Of a stretch of 64,000 nt of DNA, positions 45,594 through 58,700 are shown piece by piece (position 1 is the stretch's first letter; each line of letters begins with the position of its first letter). The DNA comes from Strongylocentrotus droebachiensis (taxonomy: Eukaryota > Echinodermata > Echinoidea > Camarodonta > Strongylocentrotidae). Under the pieces are notes generated by a model. That model was not told the origin of the DNA. It was given only the letters and a program-made list of their open reading frames with translations, and did not search any database. Made by a program: the position numbers and the translations under genes. The stretch spans positions 1 to 64,000 of the forward strand of contig JAVYIG010000592.1 of assembly GCA_035222895.1 (NCBI GenBank), written 5' to 3'.

Positions 45594-47934
45594 ATTTTCG
45601 CTTTCAATTCAGCTGCTTTTCAGTTTCACATACAGTTACCCGACAAGTAGGGAAGTTTGTTGCGGTTTCCCACTTTCTCTTAACAAAAAAATCCTACTAT
45701 AACTCACGGTTATTAAGCGTTGGTATATTCCAATGATAATCCATGATTTCAACAAGAAGTAGAAACTATTTTCACCTGAAAAGAGCCTTCAACAGAACAG
45801 CTATAATCACGATGCTACAGCAATCCTGATCCGGTTTCATATTACACCATGTAAATAGGAATATATCGGTATGCACTTTCAATATACACTCGACGTAGTT
45901 CGTAAGCACGGGCATCGGAGCGGTAAAAAGCAAAGACCAGGATAGCTGGAAGCCATAATTTACCGGGCTCTGATTGGTTGAATGGGCACCGCGTCCATGA
46001 CAACTCGTACCAGCTGTATTGCAGATAGTGCGATATGAGTTTTATTTGCGCTGTCTGTGCGGTGTACAGTATGTCTGTTTTCGTGCATTCCATTGCAGTG
46101 TTGATATGTTCGCTTGCAGTTTGTTACAATTAATACATCTTTGTTATTTGTATGATATTATGTGATAAATTATGTGCTAAAAGGGGATTACAACTGTTGT
46201 TCTGTGTGGGCATGGGCAGCCGGCAGTAGCTGAAGCTCTCTATACATGCGCAGACAATGCGGATATCTCATGCGTGACATCCTTACACCCCTAGGACGTA
46301 CGTTTCACCATGCAGAACTGTTTCTAAATTGAGCCAGTATTTTTCGTCATACATGTATTGTATCCGATATAGGGTCTATCATGACAAAGGGACATGACTG
46401 TGCTGTGTTCCAAAGTTAATAACATTGATTGCATAACAAGTGCAGGTGAATGTTTGCTATGATGAGATATGACTCAGTGTTGCTAAAAAGTGCCAAGTCA
46501 CTTAGAATTTGGGTTAACTGTGCCGGTTTGAATTAAATGTCTTTCCTTAATTAAAAAATAATAATTTAAACACATATAATTCTGTAATGTATAAGGATTT
46601 AAATGGTGAAAATCTAAAAACTTGTAAAAGGGCCAAAATCATAATTAAAAAACTTTCCTATAAGTATGGTGGTAAAATACTCATTAGCAAAATTACAGTC
46701 ATTTTTCATTTCAAATTTGAACTTCACAACTGGCAGTATTTTATTCACCAAGTTTTGTGTGTACAAAATGAGGGCTTCAATTTTCACTCATGGAGAGTAT
46801 ACTAGTCTTTTGATCTGAAATTTGCTGCTACAGATATATTTTGAGATAAGTTTTTGAGGCTCGCAAATCCCTGATAGATGCTTTAATACATGTTTCCCTC
46901 TCTCTCTCTCACTCCTTCTGTATCTCTCTGCCTCTACCTTTAAAAATCCGTCCCCTACCCCCTCTCTCTCTTATTATTTTAATGGATTTCATCTTGCGCT
47001 TTCTGTCTCTCTCAATGATTCATTTCATCTCATCTCTATCTAAATTTCCAGTTGGCTTTTTTCATCTCTCCTTTCCTCTTTCTCTCTCATTCTTTCCTCT
47101 CTTTTATTCTCTACCCTTTCCCAATATTCATGTTATAATCCTTTTCAATCTCTCTCCCTTTTTCTATCTTAAAATTTCTCCTTGTGATCTCTCTCTCTCT
47201 CTCTCTCTTGCCCAGTTTCCTCCCAGTTTCACTTTTCACTGCAATGGATACTTGTAAGAGTAAAAATGACAGCACACCAATTGCTAATTTATAATACTTT
47301 TAATTTAACCAAAAATATTTCATATCTTCTTTACTTCTTAAAAAGGACAACAAAAACAGCATGTTACAAAAAGGATAGATCATCTCGGATGAACTCAGGA
47401 AAACTGTTGATAGATTAAGATTGGCAAAGTCACATTGAAATATTTATTTGCTTTGCAATTTTTTTGTAATACTTAAAATAGACAAATACAGCACTTCAAG
47501 GTTTATGTGTACAATATAAGAAGATTTTGTTTAGCTTTGCAAAATAAAATCTTGTGTTGTGGATACAAATATTTAATTATATCAGTTGCAACTCCTCTCG
47601 TTAACTGCAAAGATACAAATAGCTGCTGGCTTCTTTAAGAACCAGGAGAGCTTAAAATATATTGAATAAAATCAAATAACTTCATGTACTTCTTGCTCCA
47701 AATAGACAATTTCTAATGTTAGGAATTGCATTTTGATGGCAAAATTGATTGCATTGAAATCATATCAAAACAAGCAATCAAAATGATTCATTTTTATCAA
47801 TCCCAATTTTCTAGGAATACATACTTCAAGCAATATAATCACACCATATTATCAACATGGTCACTAAAATCATTTTATATACTGCACATCTAGATGTAAG
47901 TTGCCAGCTCTAATCGAACCATTTCATTATTCTA

Positions 47935-48320
47935 TTAAAGGCATCGTTTGACAATATTAATTCTGAGATGCATAGCCCTATGTGTTATCTGCGTCTGTGA
48001 TATGGTGTAATATTGAAGCCCTACAAAAATTGCGCTTCAAAATGATCATGAAGTGCCTAAAAAAAGTTAAAATCTTTGAGTGACCGGTTTTACCATACTC
48101 ATTTTCTCCAGTAGACTGTAGTGTTATAAAAACCATTAGGAAAACGAAAAATGAAATTTCGATTTCCAATCATAAATATTTTTGATAATCAGGCAGGCGA
48201 TCGGCTTGTAAAAGTCATGGGGTTCCTGACCGACGTAAAGGTTTATAATTATCATTGCAGCATGAGCTAAATCCGGGATTTTGTTTCAGAATCTGAGACA
48301 ATGTTACCAAGTCACTTTAA
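47935..48320 (+). mobile_element. MITE-like repeat, AAAGGCATCG family, copy 2
   Basis: Bounded by TTAA at 47935-47938 and 48317-48320. It shares long blocks with 25241-25570 (for example TGCGCTTCAAAATGATCAT and AAATTTCGATTTCCAATCAT) but has an internal extra segment of about 55 bp. TTAA borders suggest piggyBac-type mobility. Confidence 0.65.
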
Positions 48321-48836
48321 GGACTGGAAATCACTATTTTTGTTGAGGGAACCAATATTCATAAAATAACTACAATAAACAACAATACAGATACTGAATA
48401 TCCCAAAGTCACTCTTACTGTCTTACATGTGTATGTATGAAACTTCAGTATTTTTTTCTTTGATCTTCATCATAACACACTGAGTATTAGTACTATTTGC
48501 TAGTTTATGGTACATGAATGTTGAAATGAGCTTATTTATCCCTGAACTCTAAGATGATGATTTTTGTTTAAACGTAAGTAAATCAATCGCACCTGTAGAA
48601 AAAGTAATTTTGAAACCAGTACCTCGTATAAATATATGGCACTTTCTTGCAAATTACCTCATACAATATATCAAACAATCTATGCTTCAGGAGATATTGC
48701 CACAAGGTATAATAAAAAATTGCTGTGTTTATCAAATATCGTTAACTTATTGGTAATCACCCATATAACCTATTTGATAAGATAGACACATGGATCTAGT
48801 TTTCATACAGAGGTATGTATTCACTTATGAAGAATT

Positions 48837-48977
48837 CTTACAAAGAGTTGATATCAATCGTTACTTATTTGCGATTGATATCAATCGCAACTACGTACAT
48901 AAGAGATACAAGACTACAAACTTGCGATTGATTATAGGACTTACGATTGATTTAGATCAATCACAACTCTTTGTAAG
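48837..48977. mobile_element. Foldback MITE, CTTACAAAGAGTTG ends
   Basis: Perfect 14-bp inverted ends CTTACAAAGAGTTG and CAACTCTTTGTAAG around further ATTGATATCAATCG palindromes. No clear target duplication. Confidence 0.65.
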
Positions 48978-49112
48978 ACAGGGCCCTAGCTGGTGAATAT
49001 CAATATACTGTTTCCATAGCATTAATTCCGGATTGTCAAAAGAGTGTGTAATATTCACTGACATACACTGATGGGGCCACTGCTTTAACAAAAAATGATC
49101 TGCTATCCCCTG

Positions 49113-49571
49113 CCATCAATCTACCATCAAATCTGCCATCAATATCAAATCAGCCATTACATATGTTATCAAATATGTCATTAAGTCTACCATCAAATCT
49201 GCAATGAACTCTGCCATGAAGCCAGCAATTAACTATGCCATTAGCTCTGCCACCAACACCGCCATCAACTATGTCAAAAACTCTGCCATCGGTTTTGCCA
49301 TCAATTCTGCAATCAATTTCACTATCAACTCTGTCATCAACTTTGCTATCAGTCTTAGACAAATCAGCTATCAGATCTGCTATTAAGTTTGCCATCAACT
49401 ACGTCATAAACTCTGCCATCAGTTTTGCCATCAATTTTGCAATTAACTCTGCACTAAATCTGCCATCAACTATGCTATCAGTCTTCTTAGATAACTCAAC
49501 TATCAGATCTGCCATTAAGTTTGCCATCAAAATTCCAATAAATTCTGCCATCAGCTCTGTCATCAAATGTT
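49113..49571. repeat. 12-bp minisatellite, about 36 units
   Basis: Degenerate units of consensus ATCAACTCTGCC on the plus strand, with two longer interruptions about 130 bp apart that are alike (ATCAGTCTTAGAC and ATCAGTCTTCTTAG). Because the unit is a multiple of three, several frames stay open (AINSAINF-type peptides); these are not genes. It begins about 12 bp beyond the SKI2 stop codon. Confidence 0.9.
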
Positions 49572-49582
49572 GTACCCTTCGC

Positions 49583-49783
49583 TCATTGTGTGTATAAACT
49601 TGCAGTAAACACAATGTCTCTTTTGATGAGTTGTGATGCTTCCTCCATCTTACTGAAGAGGATGGGATCACCTACTATCCGTGCTGCATTCCTGACATCT
49701 CGACAGACTTCATCCAATCTCTGGATCGTCCTGACAATGATCCCCTCAGTCACATCCGTCAGGCCAATGATCTCTGAAAACTC
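49583..49783 (-). CDS. SKIV2L: SKI2 last exon: C-terminus
   Basis: Acceptor CCTTTTGCAG; 66 codons plus TGA. Encodes [20 protein letters not shown] and [13 protein letters not shown], the conserved C-terminal end of Ski2-like helicases. Confidence 0.97.
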   Translation of the reverse strand, partial: EFSEIIGLTDVTEGIIVRTIQRLDEVCRDVRNAARIVGDPILFSKMEEASQLIKRDIVFTASLYTQ

Positions 49784-52700
49784 CTGCAAAAGGAAGAAGA
49801 AGGCAGAGCTCAATTTCACTTATAGTATATCATGAAAACAATATGATGATAAAGTTATAAGAGGTTGCTTTCAGATGAACGTTTGATCTCCCCTTTCATA
49901 TATTTAATTAAAGCCACACTGTCCTACTTGTAGCTACTTGCTCCCTCTATATATAAAACAATGCCTAACGTAATTGGTGACCAATGGCCCCCCATGATCC
50001 TCTTTGTCTTACCGGTATGTTAATTGAGAGCTGAGTTGGTGAGATAACCACCTGTCCAGCGACCTTGCGGGGTAGTCTTATCCCTACTATAAACTAGTAC
50101 AGATAAGCTTTAAGGAACTTTATCTTTGAATGTGGACGGTGTTCTGAAATTTGCTCTGGCCACAATCGCTCCGTACTTTATTTCATCAGCTTTATTTCAT
50201 CAAAAGAACATGAACAGGGTTAGGTTGAGGGTAAGGGTAGCAATTGAGTTTCATGTTAGGCTTGGAGTCAGGTACCTTGTTGGGTCCAGGGCTGAAGTTG
50301 GGTTCGGTTATTGCAACCATGCTTACAACCATCTGGACCCTGTATATATTTCCCAAGATATGCTTGTGGCAAATACTGTTCAATCCTGATCTTAGTTTGG
50401 CGATTTCATTGTCTTAAAGTCTATATGCATCTTTTGAAACCACATTTACACAATTTAAATGACTTGTTGCTGAGATTAAAAACAGAACAATCATAAAAAC
50501 ATTTTGAACATTTTGGAAGAAAATCAAAAAAATAACCATAAGTTTATGAAGTTTGTGTTAAGTCATGAAGACCATATTCTCAGACAAATTGGCAACTCCA
50601 TCACATGACTCTGAAATCAGGGATCACTACAGGCAGGAAGAGTGGAAGGAAGTAGACCTACAGGGAGACTTAGAATCAACTGGGAAGAGAATGTCAAGAA
50701 CTGGAGTGGACTAAAACTGCAAGAGTGCACCAGAATGGCAGAAGATAGAGTGAAATGGAGAGATGTTGCAATCAACCTCCTAACCGGGAGAAGATACTTA
50801 GATAGATAGATAGAGGTATACCACTTACCATGCCTTTAGCCCATTCATAGACGACTTGAGTGAGTCCAAAGCGGTACTGTTCCACGTAGTCCTCAGCAGG
50901 CATCTGGACCCCACATTTATACTGTAGCGTCCCTATCCTCAGGGCCTCCTCCTGGATCCTTTTCACACCCTGGATATACAGAGAAAATGAATTACATAGA
51001 TGTGTAGACTATGATATACATATTTGAAATTAATATGTGGTAGGATGCAAAATCAAAATATCTCAAAATGGCAAAACATATTACATAGCAATCTCTAGCC
51101 ACATAAGTTCACTCTGTGGTGTTCTGCCTGACAAGGGGTTTGTGCCTGCAAAACATACTTTTAATGGCCTGTACTATTGAAACAACAACTACATTCAAAT
51201 CACAACAGTACTTACATTATTCAGCTCCTCTGTAAGCTCCGGTTCGCTGCACCTCCTCTCCTGAAAGACCATACAGGAGAGCAGTGCAGCGATCTCGTTG
51301 GGTGGGTACAGCGAAAGGATGTTCTGGAAGACAAGTTCTGTGATAAGAAGTTCATGGTTGCTGATCTCACAGGCTACCCTGCCTTTAAGCTGGATGGTGT
51401 TGGTCTCGTCAATGTGGTTCAGTTCTTTCAGGACCTATCAGGCATGGGATGGTATAGTACAGGCACAAACAAATATCAATCATTGTAATTTAAAGCAGGT
51501 CTGTACTAGTTTGGCCAGGGGGGATTAGACTTCCCTGCAAGGTAAGTGACAGGTGGTTATCTCATCAAATCAGCTCTCAATTAACATAAGAAAAAGAGGA
51601 TCATGGGGGACCAACAGGCACCAATTAGGCATTGTTTGCTATATAGAGGGCGCAAGTAGCTATAAATAGTGCAGTGAGGCTTTAAATGCATTTCTTATTC
51701 TTCCCAGTATTACAAAAAATCAGATAAGAAGTGAACTGGGGCGAGCTGATGGGACTGTTTCATCTGCATAGTCTGATATCTATATTTTGATGTTATAAAT
51801 ATAAAACATGCTACCGGTATGCATATCTTTTATGCATTAGCCTGAAGGTGTCAGAACATGGCCATCACTAATACAGCATACCAGCTGCCGCGAGCCAGAC
51901 AGGTTATAAGTGTACCAGAGTAGAAAGCTAGGAGTTCAGAAAATGCAAGAATGTTCACATTTCCACCCCAAATATTGAGGGGTCAGTGACACAAAGACGT
52001 AACTCCACTTTGGCCATTTTTAGAAAAAGTGGTTTATGTGTCACTGAGCACTTGGGCCTTAAAAAGTCTATGTTTCACTAGCCATTGACTTCAATGGGGT
52101 GTTGGGTGGAGTTAAGTCTTTGTGTTTCCTGGAAAGCCCACATTTTTCTGAACATTTTGATATCAAATACTCATTTTGGCAAAATATGGAGTTACGGCTT
52201 TGTGTCACTGAACCCTCGATATGTTCTACATTATTTTATGTTCCCCATCAGAATGCTCTTGAAAGCGAATCATGCCTCTCCGATACCTTCATAGGGTAAT
52301 CTTGTGCAGGGGTGACAGTGAGCACTACTCAACCCCCCCCCCCCCCCCCCCCTCTTGAGTAACAACAAAAAAGGTAAAATCGAGGGGGGAGGGGAATTGA
52401 GGGAGAAAAACAATTGGGGGGAAAAAAGAAAAACAAATTGAGATTTATTTTTTTTTAATCGGGAAACCGATTTAAAGATGAAGTTGAGTTCTGGTCATGC
52501 GATTGCATTGTGAAAGAAACGGTGTGGAACCGACCAGAAAAGGTTGACCATCTAGCATATAAGAATTTGTGTGTATTGCAAGGTTCTGGAATCATCAAAA
52601 TGATAAGAAATTTGGCCAAGTCTTGGTAAAGTTACAAACACTTGCACAGAAAGATGTATATGGGACTACACGAACACGTGGCGTAAAAAGCCAGCCCCCC

Positions 52701-55700
52701 GATGTTTACGATGTTACATGCGTATTTAGAATATGAAGGCATTTGAAGAGCCATGCTTTTCAGGGAACATGTCTTAACTGATGTTCTTCCACACTTGCAT
52801 AATAAGAATGAGTAATGCTCACAAATTATTTTTCACCTCTTCCCAGAACTCAACCTTCTCTTTAAATTGTGTAATTATCAGGCCTGCTTGTGTCACTCAG
52901 AGCAAGGAACAGTCTGAGATGCTCTTCATGCACTCACCTGTATTCTCTGATGGTATTCAGGAAGGAGTAGGAGGCTTCTATCAGACAGGAGATACCGGTA
53001 GTGCCTCATGTCCTCCATCAGTTTCATCTTATGGCACATGTTAGCATACTGTAAATGGAGAATATCCCAAATTAATAAATTCAATAGCATGTTACATGTA
53101 GGATAACATGTCTGCCCATTCGTGTCCAACACAAAATAGTAGTGCCTCGATCAGGCCATCATTCAGCTTCCGTTGTATGACATTTGATGCAGCTTCAACT
53201 ATTATTATTATTTATTATTATTTTTATTTATTTGGCCATAAAAATCAGAAATTCACAGTATATACAGAGTCAACATAATAAATACAATTATCTTAGAAAT
53301 AATAAGAGAAAGAGAAGGAAATGAGAAGAGAATGGTTACCTATGGGTCAGGGTTCGCAAAAATGAAATGCTTCACTGTTGCCTGGAGGCATGCGAGCTCT
53401 GCTCATTGATTCCTAATTTCTAACACTTGTCCACTTTGTAACTTCAATCCTGTACCCATCAAAGTACCTAACCCTAATTCTAAACCTAGCATAAAAACCA
53501 CAGCCCAATTCATCCTATATCTTTGACAAAATAAACCCAGAAGCAAATGTCACGCACAATATGATCAAAAGATTATACAATGAGAATGAGACATGCCTGA
53601 AATTGCCCTGAAAAGTGTACACCCTATTTTGGTGATCACATGTGTATCCAATTTATTGTCTCTCTCAAAAAAAATGATAACCAATGTGTATCATGTATGA
53701 GAAGATAAGAAGTACCCTCTATTCTTATAGAGCATTCAAGGCATCAATGTCACATAAAAATAAATAGTCTGAAAAGATACATTGATTTGTTGCCATTATC
53801 AAGGTGGAATAATCTAAGATAAAGAAAATAGTTAATGCTTACAACTAGCCACTGCCCTCGTCTTTCCCAGGTGAATCATGAATAGCATATTCAGTAATTT
53901 TTCAGTCTCATCAGTGCTTTCGACTAGGCAACTAGTAATTTCAATTAAGTTTCAATTTCAATTTCAATTTATTGTCCAATATTGGAAATTTGTTTTGCTC
54001 ACATTTTACAAACATACAAAGAATCAAAATAAGTGTGCATACATAATGCATCATATACTTTGACATAAAAATTCTTCAGAATATTGCTTTACAGAAAGTT
54101 TTTCTACGTCGCTATAAAACAAAATAAGTAAATAATTTTAAATGTTCGAGTGAACGGGACGGCCCGGAAAGGTTACAAAAATAACATTTCAGAAATAAGG
54201 AAGAATAATGGTGCTTTACAAATCCCTGGATTGGATTGGATTGGATTAGATAATTCAAATTGTCACGGCACATCTATCTCCAGGGGGGTGTTTCACAAAG
54301 ACTAAGATCAACTTTAAGTTTGACTTAATTATGGCAGGCCATTCATGCCACTGATTGCTATCACCATTGGTCTCTCAATTTTCTTCTAATAATGAACTAT
54401 CAAAAAATGTAAATCCTGTGGATATGTAAACGTGATTTGTACATCCCTTGAGAGACTAATGCCAGTAAATGGTACAGGGAAATAGTGGCATGAAAGGCCT
54501 GCCATAGTTAAGTCCAACTTAAAGTTGATCATCGTCTTTGAGAAACACTCCCCCGATAATCTAGTGACTCCACTCACGTGCTGTTGGAAGTTGAAGCACA
54601 GGATGCAGTTGAACTGGTCAACGGTCTTCTCCACATACGCCCTACTGATGAACTGATCAACGAGGTTAATGTCCCGGATATTGAGATCCTTGACCGGGTC
54701 AAGAGTATCAAGGCTATCGGGATTGGCCTCGGTCAGTCGTAGGAGTTCTTGGGTGGCTGACACAGCTGATTGACCAGGGGGATCATTCCTAAATCAAGAA
54801 TTTAAAGTTGATTTTGAGTTCAGGTAAATGGAATTTAATTTGATTGAAGCTACACAAGAGTGAGTCTGCATTTTTTTATCATAATAATAATAATATTCCA
54901 CTTTTATATAGCCCTTAATACAAATGTCTCTAAGCGCTTTACAGATATACTATTACCCAGGTGATTGGATTCAATACTTGCCCGCACACACTGTGTGTAC
55001 AATCTCAACTCCCTGGGAAGCATTCCAGCCAGGCCTTACTTGACGCCAGGGGCGTATGCAAGATTTTTTCAAGGGGGGGTTTTAAAATTTGAAAATCGCG
55101 CCGAAAATTTTGCGGCGAATGAGCGGGGGGAGGGGTTTGACTCCCAACCCCCCCCCCCCTCCTGCCTACGCGTCTGCTTGATGCTCAAAAAACTTTTTGA
55201 CCAACAATGACTCATTTAACATTATAATGGTTGTTCAATCAGTAAAATGTAAAATAAAATTGACAATTTGCTTCTAATCAAGTACCCTTAAAAGTTCCAA
55301 TATAGATTTACACATTTGGGACCATGTACTAGATTGCTAAGCCTGATCAGTGTGATCAGCTCATCTCCCTATGCCCATTTCTCATTTAAACTTTGAGCTA
55401 AATACACTATAAGCCATTCAGTACATCTTTCTGAGAAGAAGAATACTGATAAAAAGTTTGAAGTTCCTGCTTAAAATGAATAATGAGATATGAAACATGA
55501 TGAGTTTTTTTCACTGTGTGTCTGTAAAGTAGCACTGTTTTGTTGTCACCGTAGTGCAGTAGACTACATGTATATCTATATAGTAGAGCACTATATAAAT
55601 TGATCTAATTATTATCATTATTATGAGAAAGATGGTTGTATATAGATATAAAGCTTTAACAGAAAGTTTAATCAAAGATAGTACGATAATACTCTGAAAA

Positions 55701-58700
55701 GAGGTATGTACTCAAAATGGAAGAAGAAGAAAATCTAGGTTTAAAATTCCTAAATCTCTACCTGAATCTGGGGATCTGCCTCTTGTTAAAATTCTCCACA
55801 ATCTTGTTAGCATCTAGCTTCATGGTAACAATGGTGATTCCCACAACATCATCTGCTATGAAGTCCTCCACGATGTGACTCGGTTCCCCTTCTGGTCTCC
55901 AAAACGATTCCTTGATTATGGGAGGCACATGAAGATCCGCATCATCTCCTGCTTCGTGGATATTGCTACTTGAGTCCTTATTGCTCTGGGAATTGCACAG
56001 AATAAGTGTCTTTACTTTCCTGTCCTTGGACGCGCCTGAGGTGCTCAGAACGGCTCCAAGGATGTTCTTCCGGTAACGCTTGTTCCTGATGATGACGATG
56101 CGGCCCGGTACCAGTGATTTCACACCAGCAGGATGGGACAAGACTATTTTCTACATGAAAGGGTGAGATAAAGAAAGTGTGTTCTTTCATTCAGTAACAT
56201 AGAGGTGTCTTGGTATAGTGGTTCATTCACTTGACTCTTAATCTAAGAGTTGAGGGTTTGAATCCCGCCTCGACACTAGTCTCTTTTGGCAAGACATTAA
56301 TCCACATTTACCACTCTCCACCCAGGTGTAAATGGGTACTGGGGTATAAATTGCAGGGCCCTCAGGAAGAACAGCATTCTTGCTGACGAGGCTTCCCTGG
56401 GCAGAAAAAAGAAGATTATACTACTCCCCAATAGAAACTCACAGATTACCTATTGCATACTTTCCTTTTACAGTTCCTTCCTATATAGTACTGAAGTGCT
56501 AACGTCATATTCGCTTGTCTTCCAGGTTACTGGTTACAAACGTCATTGCTTAGCTCAAAATTGTTTGGAGCTAGCAACCTTGACAATTATGCCAGGAATA
56601 GCATCAAGGTATTTTCTGTGTTAGAGAAAGGAAATGATCTGAAGATAAACAAAGACTGTTGTAGGTGGAGAGCATCAAGTAACTTTACCAACCTGAGTTT
56701 CTCGTCTGAGTTCATTCAGCCTCTTACATGTGCTGTAGTATGGTTCCAGATCAGAGCACATGTAACAATCAATGTCACGAATCTATATTAGAACCAAATA
56801 AATGAGAGAGAAAAAAAAAGATGTATAATATTCAGCAGGCAAAAGACAACTCAAACATGACAAAAGAAGCTGTAACTATTGTACTGAATGTTTCTATCAA
56901 AGTACTTGAGACAAGTTTACTGTAACAGAAACCCTTTATTTGTATTCTACAGGGTATATGTAAATCCTAATTCCTGTTTAACTTGTCGTGGGAGATCTCT
57001 AATATGATCTGCTGGTGTCTGTTCGCATCTTTTTACATGCTGAAATTTTAAATCAAATACCTACAAAAACATACAACCCTTGACCTTCCTTCAGCACATA
57101 TCATGAAACTGGTCTAAGGTTGGAAACTACCTATCAAGCAACAATGTCTGTATGTGTGTGTGTGTGTGATTGGGTTTTTACAAACGTTTATCAATCAGAT
57201 ATGATTATTTACGTCTGGGGACAGGCTTTTAACGTCACCATCCGAAAGACGCGACTTTGATACCTTTAGTCTGATTGCTGGACTCTGGCAATCTTGATTT
57301 TTTTCTATGCATTTTAAGCTACAAATATGACCAATAACCTCTAAACTGTGATTCACATCTACTAAGACCTAACAAAAAAGATGTTGTATTGCACTTTGCG
57401 ACCAATCCAAAAATCTCGAGAAAATCTACGGTTGGCTTTTTATAAAAAAAAATTTTTTCCAACCATTTTTTTTTGAAGATTTTTTTTTTTTAAAGCATTC
57501 AAAACTGAAAAATGTCAGCACAAAGAGGGAGTAAAAAAAAAAGAGAAGATTTCTGACCGACCGACCCATGATTTGGCACCTAAAGGGCAATACAACATCT
57601 TTTTTTATTTAGGCCTGATGTAAATGATTGGATACCTGTTTGACTTGCTGTTGGAGGTCCTTGATGAGTTGCCTGTGTTTATCTGCATCTTTCCTAGTAG
57701 TGAACTCAGAGAAGCTTCTCTTCATCATGTCTTCCACTCTCAGCTCCTCCACCCTCAGGAGGTTGAGGATCATGGAGTACGTCAGACGGAACTGCGATTC
57801 CAGCTTCGTGGGACGACCCTGTCAGAGAGAAGACAGTGAAATTAATTACTCATCTGATTCTATTATACCCATATCTGATACTTTGATGTCAGCTCTTTTA
57901 AGACCACAGAGTAGGATGGAGACAACTGGGATTCAAGGTTGGTTGGATAACCTTTTCAAAAGAATATCGTAAAATGTATTTGCCTGATATATAATAGATA
58001 TTCAAATCAAGATGGATTGCCTTGATTCAATTAAAAGTCCATCTAAAATTAACTGGCAAAGTTGCACTTAAATGGTAGTTATTTTACCTGACTGCTAAGA
58101 AAGCATAAATGCTTGTAAGTAAGCAACCAGACGGCCAGCGGCTTTAGGTCCTCTCTGAGGGACCTGGTTATGAGGATTAATGCCTTAACCAAAGGGCACT
58201 AGCACATAGACCTGGTTTCGAACCCGAGTCACCGGATTACGAGACCACTGCTCTACCAACTGAGCTATCGCGCCTCCTTCTAGACTAAATGTTAGTGCTC
58301 ACCTTCATCATGTAGTGCAGATCAGACGTCTCAGGAACATCCCCCTTGCACAGGATGATGACCATGCCAGTAGTATCTAGCCCACGACGCCCCGCCCTGC
58401 CCGCCATCTGGATGTATTCCCCTGGGTGAAGGTGACGGAGGTTGGTGCCGTCAAACTTGCGGATGGAATCAAAGAGGACAGTTCTGGCTGGCATGTTGAC
58501 CCCCATCGCAAAGGTCTCAGTGGCAAAGAGCAGCTAGGGGGGGGGGGGGGGGGGGAGAAAAAAGACAAGGTAAATGGTCTATTTTTCATGAACATGAATT
58601 GTTCGTGAAGAATCATGCAGAGGGAGAGGCCAACATAATAATAATAATAATAGTTCTTGTATAGCACTCATGTCTGTCAGACTTGACACCCCTGGCGCTC

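Larger units (their letters stand above)
45594..49582. other. Intergenic region between whirlin and SKI2
   Basis: Holds the presumed whirlin 5' UTR and promoter (minus strand), with a CCAAT box near 45973 on the minus strand but no clear TATA box, so the promoter is only suggested. CT-rich DNA lies at 46885-47225. MITE-like repeats sit at 47935 and 48837, and a 12-bp minisatellite at 49113-49571 ends against the SKI2 stop and probably forms its 3' UTR. No coding sequence was found. Confidence 0.6.

Noticed and set aside
49150-49671. Frames of about 80-120 codons on both strands next to the SKI2 end
   Set aside because: The 12-bp repeat unit leaves several frames open; the peptides are repetitive with no domain.
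56202-56277. Possible tRNA-Lys gene
   Set aside because: Same reasoning: SINE body follows and stems do not close.
58203-58277. Possible tRNA-Thr gene
   Set aside because: A- and B-boxes are good, but the acceptor stem has no 3' partner and the sequence continues into a SINE body found elsewhere.
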